6,564 nucleotides of DNA, taken from contig CAMFDH010000075.1 in assembly GCA_945949035.1 (NCBI GenBank), forward strand, positions 1 through 6,564, written 5' to 3'. Source of the stretch: an uncultured Actinomyces sp. Lineage in GTDB: Bacteria; Actinomycetota; Actinomycetes; Actinomycetales; Actinomycetaceae. Position numbers and translations under genes: made by a program. The notes beneath the pieces are model-generated. The model was not told the DNA's origin. It was given only the letters and a program-made list of their open reading frames with translations, and made no database searches. Shown here piece after piece: positions 1 through 6,564 of the stretch; within the stretch, counting starts at the first letter, position 1; every line of letters starts with the position of its first letter.

Positions 1-1
1 G

Positions 2-949
<948 letters not shown>

Positions 950-962
950 AGAGTGAAAGACT

Positions 963-1004
963 GCGGGGCTGCCACGACGAGGATGACGAGGTGGCCCCGC
1001 TTTT
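963..1004 (+). terminator. Hairpin terminator after asd
   Basis: Fourteen bases after the asd stop, GCGGGGC (963-969) pairs perfectly with GCCCCGC (994-1000). A 3-nt bulge and a further CAC/GTG pairing (973-975 with 991-993) extend the stem. TTTT follows at 1001-1004, as expected of a factor-independent terminator reading rightward. Read leftward, the same stem could also stop thrB transcripts, but the U-run on that side is poor (AGTCTTTC). It lies between convergent genes, so a shared role is plausible but inferred. Confidence 0.75.
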
Positions 1005-1010
1005 ATCTGC

Positions 1011-1949
1011 CTACTGGGAAGGGGGCAGGATCTGGACACCTTCACCGATGCCCAGGGTGTGGCGTCTGAACCCGGAGAACTCAGAGTTGTCCGAGAGGAG
1101 TCCGTCGAGCGTGAGGTCGACAAGTGCACCCTGACCCTCGGTGTGGAGCAGGACGACCGTCGGTCCAGCACCGGAGATGCAGGCAGCTAGACCCTGATCA
1201 CGAAGGGCATCGACAAGCCCCATTGAGCTTGGGTAGAGGCCACGCCTGTACTCCTGGTGGAGTCGATCCGAGGTGGCATCAAACAGATACCGGGGTTCCT
1301 CAGCGAAAGCGTGGACCAGCAGTGCTGCATGGGCTGTGTTGGCGATAGCATCACTAAGCGGAATCTCCCGGGGCATGACGGAACGTGCCGTGGTTGTCTC
1401 AAGCACCGTGTTGGGCACTAGGGCACAGACCCTGATGTCCTCGTGAACCTGAGGGCCCACAACCCTCCACACCTCGTCGGTGAGCCACCCGATGGTAAGG
1501 CCGCCGTAGATGGCGGGACCGACATTGTCCGGATGTCCCTCCAGTCCGACCGCAAGCGTGAAAGCCCAGTCTCGGTCCAGTGGTTTGTCTGGGTGAGCCA
1601 AACCCCACGCCAGCGCCAGCCCCGCGGCAATGGCCGCGGAGGAAGATCCGAGGCCACGGGCGAGGGGAATTGTGTTGTGCGCAGTGAAGGCCAGGCCACC
1701 GGCCTCGACATCCAGCGCCTCAAGACCCCGGAGAATCGTTGAAATAACCAGGTGATTCTCATCAAGGGGAAGGGTTCCTGCTCCATCCCCCGTAAGGGAG
1801 AGTTCAAAGCCACGCTCAATCACACTGGCAGAAGCCTGGTCGACCCAGTCCAACGCCAGGCCCAGCGCATCGAACCCAGGACCTAGGTTTGCGGTTGTGG
1901 CAGGCGTGAGAACGGTTGCCGAACGTCCCAGAGGAAGCACCTCACGCAT
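1011..1949 (-). CDS. thrB: Homoserine kinase (GHMP family)
   Basis: ThrB phosphorylates L-homoserine with ATP to O-phospho-L-homoserine, the penultimate step of threonine synthesis, in the cytoplasm. The protein has 312 residues, a normal length. GHMP motif 1 is PATTANLGPGFDALG at 16-30. The glycine/serine-rich ATP loop is PLARGLGSSSAAIAAG at 95-110. EGHPDNVGP at 137-145 is the conserved segment after it, and motif 3 is SGAGPT at 259-264. The ATG start follows the thrC stop by 5 nt. There is no convincing Shine-Dalgarno sequence in front of it (GGGCCTCTGAGTCCC precedes the ATG), so translation is probably coupled to thrC. An in-frame GTG at codon 4 is a less likely start. It is the last gene of the leftward run and ends close to the asd terminator. 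Identity is very secure. Confidence 0.96.
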   Translation of the reverse strand: MREVLPLGRSATVLTPATTANLGPGFDALGLALDWVDQASASVIERGFELSLTGDGAGTLPLDENHLVISTILRGLEALDVEAGGLAFTAHNTIPLARGLGSSSAAIAAGLALAWGLAHPDKPLDRDWAFTLAVGLEGHPDNVGPAIYGGLTIGWLTDEVWRVVGPQVHEDIRVCALVPNTVLETTTARSVMPREIPLSDAIANTAHAALLVHAFAEEPRYLFDATSDRLHQEYRRGLYPSSMGLVDALRDQGLAACISGAGPTVVLLHTEGQGALVDLTLDGLLSDNSEFSGFRRHTLGIGEGVQILPPSQ

Positions 1950-1954
1950 GGGAC

Positions 1955-3019
1955 TCAGAGGCCCAAACTAGCGGCGACGATCTCAACATCACCCGGAAGG
2001 ACCTCTGCCACAATCTCACGGTCGAGCAGTGCTGTGTCAATGTCCTTCAGTCCGTTTCCAGTGACCGTGATGGTGATGGTCTTACCGGTGGGTAGCTCTC
2101 CGGCGGCGTGGGCCTTGAGTAGACCCGCCACACCTGCTGCAGAGGCTGGTTCGACAAACACGCCCTCCTGTGCGGCAAGCAGTGCCTGAGCTGCCAGAAT
2201 CTCTGCATCGGTGACAGCACTGATGCGTCCCCCGGAGTCGTCCCGGGCGGCAATCGCCTGATTCCAAGATGCAGGGTTACCGATGCGGATCGCGGTGGCA
2301 ATTGTTTCCGGGTCCGCAATGGGGTGACCGGCGACAAACGGGGCGGACCCAGCCGCCTGAAAGCCCCACATCTGGGGAAGACGCGATGAAATGCCGGCCG
2401 CCGCATACTCCTGGAAGCCCTTCCAGTAGGCGGTGATGTTACCCGCGTTACCCACGGGGAGGATATGAATATCGGGAGCGTCGCCCAGCCTGTCGACAAT
2501 CTCGAAGGAAGCGGTTTTCTGACCCTGGATTCGGTCGGGATTCACAGAGTTGACGAGTGCGATGGGGTAGTTCGCATCCAGCTTTCGCGCCACGTCAAGA
2601 CAGTCGTCAAAGTTGCCGTCAATCTGAACGATTCGCGCGCCGTAGACCACCGACTGGGCGAGCTTGCCACGGGCAATCTTGCCGGCAGGGAGCAGCACCA
2701 CGGGGGTCATTCCGGCCTGCACGGCGTAGGCCGCAGCTGACGCCGAGGTGTTGCCGGTGGACGCGCAGACGACGGCCTGTGCACCGCGCGCCGCTGCCAT
2801 GGTCACAGCCATGGTCATTCCCCGGTCCTTGAACGATCCGGTGGGGTTGGAACCCTCGACCTTGACCCAGACTTCGTTGTTGACCAGCTTGGAGATTTGG
2901 CGGCAGTAGACCAGGGGGGTGGATCCCTCGCCAAGACTGATAATCGGCTGGCCCGGCTGCACCGGCAACCAGTCCATGTAGCGATGAATCAGTCCGGAAG
3001 TTTCTGGGTGTGCCGACAA
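1955..3019 (-). CDS. thrC: Threonine synthase (PLP-dependent)
   Basis: ThrC converts O-phospho-L-homoserine and water to L-threonine and phosphate. It has the fold-type II PLP enzyme architecture. With the chosen start it has 354 residues, matching the short ThrC class typical of actinobacteria. Motifs (numbered from this start) are LGEGSTPL near 29-36, the PLP Schiff-base lysine in [10 protein letters not shown] (Lys64), [12 protein letters not shown] near 87-98, the cofactor-phosphate loop PVGNAGN near 188-194, and EPASAAG near 290-296. Two in-frame TTG starts compete. I chose the one at 3019 because GGAG lies 6 nt upstream. The TTG at 3031, four codons longer, has only a weak GAG in front. 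No ATG or GTG occurs upstream in frame before the stop at 3131-3133. The next ATG is codon 15 and would remove part of a conserved N-terminal helix. Only 5 nt separate the gene from thrB, so the two form an operon. hom is not next to it. Confidence 0.95.
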   Translation of the reverse strand: MSAHPETSGLIHRYMDWLPVQPGQPIISLGEGSTPLVYCRQISKLVNNEVWVKVEGSNPTGSFKDRGMTMAVTMAAARGAQAVVCASTGNTSASAAAYAVQAGMTPVVLLPAGKIARGKLAQSVVYGARIVQIDGNFDDCLDVARKLDANYPIALVNSVNPDRIQGQKTASFEIVDRLGDAPDIHILPVGNAGNITAYWKGFQEYAAAGISSRLPQMWGFQAAGSAPFVAGHPIADPETIATAIRIGNPASWNQAIAARDDSGGRISAVTDAEILAAQALLAAQEGVFVEPASAAGVAGLLKAHAAGELPTGKTITITVTGNGLKDIDTALLDREIVAEVLPGDVEIVAASLGL

Positions 3020-3025
3020 GGTGCG

Positions 3026-3029
3026 CTCC
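3026..3029 (-). promoter_or_regulatory. Ribosome binding site deciding the thrC start
   Basis: GGAG on the - strand sits 6 nt before the TTG at 3019-3017. It overlaps the alternative upstream TTG (3031-3029), which has only GAG at 5 nt. This favours the shorter ThrC. The call rests on spacing alone. Confidence 0.5.
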
Positions 3030-3085
3030 AAGTTATCTCTAGTTGCGGGTGGGCTAGCCGTAAGTGTGCCAAAAGTACGGGCAAC

Positions 3086-3119
3086 CTCCTGCCTGGGCCA
3101 CCATTCGGACTGGCAGGAG
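3086..3119 (-). repeat. Inverted repeat in the thrC upstream region
   Basis: CTCCTGCC (3086-3093) and GGCAGGAG (3112-3119) are perfect 8-bp inverted arms with an 18-nt loop. They lie between the hydrolase stop and thrC. On the - strand the promoter-distal arm contains AGGAGG (complement of 3085-3090), but no in-frame start codon lies at a usable distance. The downstream U-run (ACTTTT) is weak and begins about 10 nt after the stem. It may be a weak terminator or transcript-stabilising hairpin for the hydrolase gene, or an operator half-site pair for thrC. The function is unproven. Confidence 0.4.
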
Positions 3120-3130
3120 CTTCTACCAAC

Positions 3131-3919
3131 CTAGTCCTTGCGGTGCACCTTGACCTCGGTAAGAAGCGGGCGTTTTGCCGTGCGACCATCGCCTGATGAG
3201 CGCCCGGTGAGACGTCGTCCAATCCATGGCGCCACATAGGTGCTGAGGTAGCGTGCCGAGCGATAGTTCTTTCGATTGGGCGTCGGGTCCCAGGGGTCAT
3301 CCCAACCGGCAGGAAACTGAAGATCCAGTGCCTCGAGGCAGTTGGCGGCGACCCTAAGGTGGCCCGCTCCCGAGAGGTGCAGTCCGTCCTCAGACCAGTA
3401 GGTCGAATCCTCAAAGGCCCGGTCGCTGAAGTTGTCGACGAAGGTTACGCCTGACATTCCCCGAGTCTCTTCCTTGGCAAGCGCCGTGAATCTGCCGCCT
3501 CGCTCTGAAAAGACCTTTCCGAAAGGCAGGTTGTTGACCGGATCGGGGCCGGCAAGAAGGAGGACGTGGCTTCCGCCCGCGACAAGTTTCTCAACTGCCC
3601 CCAGTGACTCCGCCAGGGCCTCCTCCGCGCTGAACTTAGGTCGGAGCATGTTGTTGCCCCCGGCATTGAACGAGATCAGCTCGGGTCGTTGCTGAAGGGC
3701 AGGTTCGATCTGCTCCGCAATGATGGCCTCAATCTTCCGACCACGGATAGCCAGGTTGGCATAGCGAAACGCAGGGTCATCCGCACCACGAACGGAAGCG
3801 TGAGCCTCAGCTAGGCCTTCGGCGAGGAGGTCGGACCATCCCCGCAGCGTCCCATCAGGACGCTGGTCACCCAGTCCTTCCGTAAATGAATCACCGATGG
3901 CGATGTAACTTCCAAACAC
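3131..3919 (-). CDS. SGNH/GDSL-family hydrolase, cytoplasmic
   Basis: This is a 262-residue SGNH-fold hydrolase, probably an esterase or lipase-like acyl hydrolase of unknown substrate. Block I is AIGDSFTEG with the nucleophile Ser11. Block II is NLAIRGRK with the oxyanion glycine Gly60. Block III is AGGNNM (86-91), where the canonical GxND reads GGNN: the oxyanion Asn89 is kept and the following Asp is Asn. Block V is DGLH, with the catalytic pair Asp178 and His181. There is no signal peptide or membrane segment, so it should be cytoplasmic. The last 45 residues are basic, with a GRRLTGRSSGDG segment. The start is GTG, supported by AAGGA 6 nt upstream (3926-3930). It lies 54 bp after der and about 110 bp before thrC on the same strand, and could be cotranscribed with der. 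Fold assignment is secure, the substrate is not, and I give no gene symbol. Confidence 0.88.
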   Translation of the reverse strand: MFGSYIAIGDSFTEGLGDQRPDGTLRGWSDLLAEGLAEAHASVRGADDPAFRYANLAIRGRKIEAIIAEQIEPALQQRPELISFNAGGNNMLRPKFSAEEALAESLGAVEKLVAGGSHVLLLAGPDPVNNLPFGKVFSERGGRFTALAKEETRGMSGVTFVDNFSDRAFEDSTYWSEDGLHLSGAGHLRVAANCLEALDLQFPAGWDDPWDPTPNRKNYRSARYLSTYVAPWIGRRLTGRSSGDGRTAKRPLLTEVKVHRKD

Positions 3920-3925
3920 AACTGT

Positions 3926-3930
3926 TCCTT
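3926..3930 (-). promoter_or_regulatory. Ribosome binding site of the SGNH hydrolase (GTG start)
   Basis: AAGGA within AGAAGGA on the - strand lies 6 nt before the GTG at 3919-3917. It supports this non-ATG start, which also places the GDSF block at the usual distance (about 9 residues) from the N-terminus. Confidence 0.65.
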
Positions 3931-3939
3931 CTTCACTTC

Positions 3940-3972
3940 GCTCGGAGTTTCCGAGCCCCCTCGGTGCGGGGC
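3940..3972 (-). repeat. Two overlapping hairpins between der and the hydrolase gene
   Basis: GCTCGGA (3940-3946) and TCCGAGC (3950-3956) form a perfect 7-bp stem with a 3-nt loop. Directly beside it, GCCCC (3955-3959) can pair with GGGGC (3968-3972), just after the der stop codon. The two stems share bases 3955-3956, so they cannot both form in full. No U-run follows on the - strand (GAAGTGAAG follows), so this is not a classical terminator. An intercistronic hairpin that partly stops transcription or protects the der 3' end is possible. Confidence 0.5.
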
Positions 3973-3973
3973 G

Positions 3974-5524
3974 TTACTTTCTGGCGCGGCGTTCCCTGAC
4001 TCGAACCGAGATCTGAATCGGAGTGCCCTTGAAGCCAAACTCCTCGCGAAGGCGGCGCTGGATGAACCGACGGTAGGCCGGGTCGAGGAATCCGGTGGTG
4101 AACAGCACGAACCTCGGGGGCATCGTCGATGCCTGGGTTCCGAAGAGGATACGCGGCTGCCGCCCGCCTCGAACAGGGTGCGGGTGGGCCGCGGTCAGTC
4201 GACCGAAGAATGCATTGAGCTTCCCCGTCGAGACTCTGGTTCCCCACCCTTCGAGTGCTGTATCGAGGGCTCGCGCAATGCGGTTGACATGCCAGGTGGT
4301 CTTTGCCGAAAGGTTGATTCGCGGTGCCCAGTCAACCTGGACCAACTCCCGCTCCTCCTGCTTGGCGATTGACACCCTCTGTTCATCATCAACCAGATCC
4401 CACTTGTTGTTGACAATGACGATGGCCCGACCGGCATCGACAGCCTGTTGGATCACACGGACATCCTGCTCAGTCAGCGGAACTGAAGCATCGATGAGGA
4501 CGAGGGCGACCTCAGAGCGTTCAAGCGCAGCCTGCGTGCGAATGGATGCGTAGTAGTCGGCCCCGCTGGTGCGGTGCAGTCGCCGCTTAATCCCAGCGGT
4601 GTCAACGAACTCCCATTCCCTGCCGTCAAACTCGACGACCTCATCAATAGGGTCACGAGTCGTACCGGCGAGGTCATGGACGACGGCGCGGGTCTCTCCG
4701 GCGAGGGCGTTGAGCAGGGATGACTTGCCGACGTTGGGACGGCCAACCAGAGCCACTCTGCGCATCTTGGAGGAGCGCGCCCTCGTCGGGGTTGCAGCCT
4801 CCTCGGGAAGAGCGCGAACCACCGCGTCAAGCATGTCTCCTGCGCCTCGACCGTGCAGGGCAGAAATCGGGTAGGGCTGGCCTAGCCCCAGCGACCAGAG
4901 GTAGGCCGCGTCGGATTCCTGGAGGACCGAGTCGGCCTTGTTCGCAGCTAGGATCACGGGCCTTCCGGCTCGCCGCAGCAGGGGAACAACCTGTTCATCA
5001 GTTGAGGTGGCCCCGACGGTCGCGTCGACGACGAAGATAATGACATCGGCGAGGCCAATGGCAACCTCTGCCTGCTCGGCGATCTGCCGATCCAAACCCT
5101 TCACGTCGACTTCCCAACCACCCGTGTCGACCAGGATGAAGTCAACTCCGGCCCACTCGGCCTCGTAGAGCACGCGGTCGCGAGTTACTCCGGGGGTGTC
5201 CTGGACGACGGCCTCTCGGCGCCCCAGGACACGGTTGACCAGGGTGGACTTACCGACATTGGGGCGTCCAATGACGGCTACAACCGGCTTGGGGGAGTGC
5301 TCGAGTGAGTTGACCGTCCAGTCATCGCCCTGCTCCAGTAGGGCAAGGTCCTCCTCCTCGAGGTTGTACATCGCGAGGTCAGCGCGCATGGCATTGAGGC
5401 GCAGTTCGAGTTCTTCTGCGTCTTCGTCCTCGACTAGCTCATCGACCTCGTCTTCCGTGGGCTCGATGAACTCTTCCTCACCGTCTTCAAAGGGGGCGCG
5501 CTCGGCCAGGGGATTCTCTTGCAT
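3974..5524 (-). CDS. der: Ribosome-associated GTPase Der (EngA)
   Basis: Der is an essential GTPase with two tandem G domains that assists 50S ribosomal subunit maturation. Numbering from the chosen start (516 residues), G domain 1 has GRPNVGKS at 86-93, DTPGVTRD at 109-116, DTGGW at 133-137 and NKAD at 195-198. G domain 2 has GRPNVGKS at 261-268, DLAGTTRD at 284-291, DTAG at 308-311, NKWD at 373-376 and SAK at 406-408. A KH-like C-terminal domain runs from about 428 to 516. About 78 residues precede domain 1. They are very rich in Glu and Asp between 12 and 60, lengthening the protein well beyond the roughly 440-490 residues common in the family. Of two ATGs two codons apart, I prefer the inner one (5524) because GAGGA lies 6 nt before it, whereas it abuts the outer ATG (5530). 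Der follows the murE-type gene by about 25 bp, probably in the same transcript. Actinobacterial der more often follows cmk. Confidence 0.97.
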   Translation of the reverse strand: MQENPLAERAPFEDGEEEFIEPTEDEVDELVEDEDAEELELRLNAMRADLAMYNLEEEDLALLEQGDDWTVNSLEHSPKPVVAVIGRPNVGKSTLVNRVLGRREAVVQDTPGVTRDRVLYEAEWAGVDFILVDTGGWEVDVKGLDRQIAEQAEVAIGLADVIIFVVDATVGATSTDEQVVPLLRRAGRPVILAANKADSVLQESDAAYLWSLGLGQPYPISALHGRGAGDMLDAVVRALPEEAATPTRARSSKMRRVALVGRPNVGKSSLLNALAGETRAVVHDLAGTTRDPIDEVVEFDGREWEFVDTAGIKRRLHRTSGADYYASIRTQAALERSEVALVLIDASVPLTEQDVRVIQQAVDAGRAIVIVNNKWDLVDDEQRVSIAKQEERELVQVDWAPRINLSAKTTWHVNRIARALDTALEGWGTRVSTGKLNAFFGRLTAAHPHPVRGGRQPRILFGTQASTMPPRFVLFTTGFLDPAYRRFIQRRLREEFGFKGTPIQISVRVRERRARK

Positions 5525-5530
5525 TTTCAT

Positions 5531-5535
5531 TCCTC
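5531..5535 (-). promoter_or_regulatory. Ribosome binding site deciding the der start
   Basis: GAGGA on the - strand is 6 nt from the ATG at 5524-5522 and 0 nt from the ATG at 5530-5528. Normal spacing therefore favours the inner ATG and makes Der two residues shorter. The site lies between the murE-type stop (5550-5552) and der. Confidence 0.6.
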
Positions 5536-5549
5536 AGGAGGTCGGGGCT

Positions 5550-6564
5550 TCAGTTGTTTGGGGCGTGCGCGCTTGGTTCATTGATGTAGGCATCTAGAAC
5601 CTCCCGGGCGACAGGTGCATCCATGTAGTGGTGGTGGACTCCGCGGTAGTCCTGGTACGGTTCCGCACCCTTTCCAGAGATAATTACAACGTCTCCGGCG
5701 CTCGCGCGGTAGATGGCTTCTCGGACGGCATCCCTGCGGCTGGTAGTCACTTCAATGACACCGTCGAGGGAGGGGCGCACCGCACGGATTCCCTCGAGCA
5801 GCTGGTTGCGCATGATGGTGGGATCTTCCCAGCGGGGGTTCTCATCGGTTACCCAGATGAGGTCGGCGCCGCGGCCCGCAATCTCACCCAGGGGAACGCG
5901 CTTGGTCGCATCTCGATCACCGTCGGTTCCGAAGACCAGAACCAGGTTCTTCGAGCAGAGGGGGCGGATATCTTCAAGCAGGTGCTCAAGTGCCTCGGGG
6001 GTGTGGGCGTAGTCGATGAGCACTGCCGGCTGGTGTTCCGCGCTGGGTACCCACTGCATACGTCCCGGGACCGGGGGAGCCACTCGCACACCGGCAATAG
6101 CATCCTCAACACTGACCCCGAGCAGATGTGCCCCAACAATGGCGAGGGCGGCGTCCTGCACGTTGACGACCCCTGGAATCGGGCATGACGCCTGAAACTG
6201 CGTGCCGTCAGGGGAGGAGAGGGTAAATGAGCTGCCACCGACCGAGGGGGCGACAGTAATGTCGCTAACGCGCCACAGGGGAGCATCAAGACCCTCAATG
6301 ACATCGTTGGTCAGAACCTGAACCGCAGTCATCGGGGTGGTTGCCTCCCGAACCAGGCGACGACCATACGCGTCATCAACCGCGGCGACCCCCAGGCGGG
6401 TGCGTTCCGATTCGAACAGCTGGGCCTTAGCCTCGAAGTAGAGGTCCATACTGTTGTCGTAGAAGTCGAGATGATCGTGCTGGAGATTGGTGAAGACACC
6501 GAGGTCGAACTGAACCCCACAGGCTCGGTCCAGCGAAATGGCATGCGAGGAAACCTCGACGAAT
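5550..6564 (-). CDS. murE: MurE-type UDP-N-acetylmuramoyl-dipeptide ligase, 5'-truncated by window edge
   Basis: MurE ligases add the third stem-peptide residue (meso-diaminopimelate, L-lysine or ornithine, depending on species) to UDP-MurNAc-L-Ala-D-Glu using ATP, in the cytoplasm. The frame is open to the window edge, giving 337 residues. The family is about 480-510, so about 150-170 N-terminal residues, including the ATP-loop GTNGKT, lie outside. The ATG at 6449 is internal. Upstream codons read EVSSHAI (3-9) and TNLQHDHLDFY (25-35), both classic MurE segments. Further motifs are EAKAQLF (44-50, with the lysine expected to be carbamylated), DYAHTPEAL (184-192), FGTDGDRDATKR (211-222), DENPRWEDP (240-248) and GKGAEPYQ (297-304). 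Odd points are ENPR where DNPR or DNPA is usual, GKGAE where GKGHE is usual, and MDAPVARE where DDRE is usual. The amino acid added cannot be decided from sequence. Membership of the MurE family is certain. Being the only, canonical MurE of the cell is not. Confidence 0.9.
   Translation of the reverse strand, partial: FVEVSSHAISLDRACGVQFDLGVFTNLQHDHLDFYDNSMDLYFEAKAQLFESERTRLGVAAVDDAYGRRLVREATTPMTAVQVLTNDVIEGLDAPLWRVSDITVAPSVGGSSFTLSSPDGTQFQASCPIPGVVNVQDAALAIVGAHLLGVSVEDAIAGVRVAPPVPGRMQWVPSAEHQPAVLIDYAHTPEALEHLLEDIRPLCSKNLVLVFGTDGDRDATKRVPLGEIAGRGADLIWVTDENPRWEDPTIMRNQLLEGIRAVRPSLDGVIEVTTSRRDAVREAIYRASAGDVVIISGKGAEPYQDYRGVHHHYMDAPVAREVLDAYINEPSAHAPNN

Noticed and set aside
3050..3090. Candidate thrC promoter: TTGCCC and TACGGC, 16 bp apart on the - strand
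   Set aside because: The -10 lacks the final T, and in GC-rich sequence such matches are common. Not supportable without transcript end data.
3054..3104. A 16-residue reading frame on the - strand (ATG at 3104) ahead of thrC, considered as an attenuator leader peptide
   Set aside because: It has a single threonine codon and no isoleucine run, no Shine-Dalgarno sequence, and its start lies inside the hairpin loop. No terminator with a good U-run follows.
4095..4553. A 152-residue open frame on the + strand opposite der
   Set aside because: Low-complexity composition, antisense to the second G domain and the KH domain, with no recognisable motif.
5196..5597. A 133-residue serine-rich open frame on the + strand opposite the start of der
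   Set aside because: Its serine and arginine runs are the complement of the acidic Der tail codons. There is no family similarity that I can see.
5628..6188. A 186-residue open frame on the + strand opposite the murE-type gene
   Set aside because: No recognisable domain, and it lies wholly antisense to a gene with clear family motifs. Long antisense frames are expected in GC-rich coding DNA.

Overview
This window looks like ordinary core chromosome of a moderately high-GC actinobacterium. The evidence is the G/C-rich third codon positions in all five genes, the GTG and TTG starts, the actinobacterial style of Asd, ThrC and ThrB, and an acidic N-terminal extension on Der. I cannot name genus or species. 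I see no mobile element, CRISPR array, tRNA, rRNA or sign of recent transfer, and no previously undescribed system.

Layout. On the + strand, the left edge holds the C-terminal nine tenths of aspartate-semialdehyde dehydrogenase (asd), followed by a hairpin terminator. Everything to the right is on the - strand, so transcription runs from the right edge leftward: a murE-type UDP-MurNAc-dipeptide ligase (5' end cut by the window edge), der (double-GTPase ribosome assembly factor), an SGNH/GDSL hydrolase, thrC (threonine synthase) and thrB (homoserine kinase). asd and thrC-thrB converge on the 61-bp gap that carries the terminator. Gaps are short: about 25 bp for murE-der, 54 bp for der-SGNH hydrolase, about 110 bp before thrC and 5 bp for thrC-thrB. 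There is no gene-free stretch over 300 bases.

How the genes work together. Asd, ThrB and ThrC belong to one route: aspartyl phosphate to aspartate semialdehyde (Asd), then homoserine by homoserine dehydrogenase (hom, not in this window), O-phosphohomoserine (ThrB) and threonine (ThrC). Aspartate semialdehyde also feeds lysine and diaminopimelate synthesis, and diaminopimelate or lysine is what MurE ligases commonly add to the peptidoglycan stem. Der and the hydrolase have no obvious part in this route.

Points worth a second look are the altered C-terminal motifs of the MurE-type ligase and its placement beside der, the acidic Der extension, two competing hairpins between der and the hydrolase gene, and start-codon decisions for thrC and der that the ribosome binding sites help to settle.
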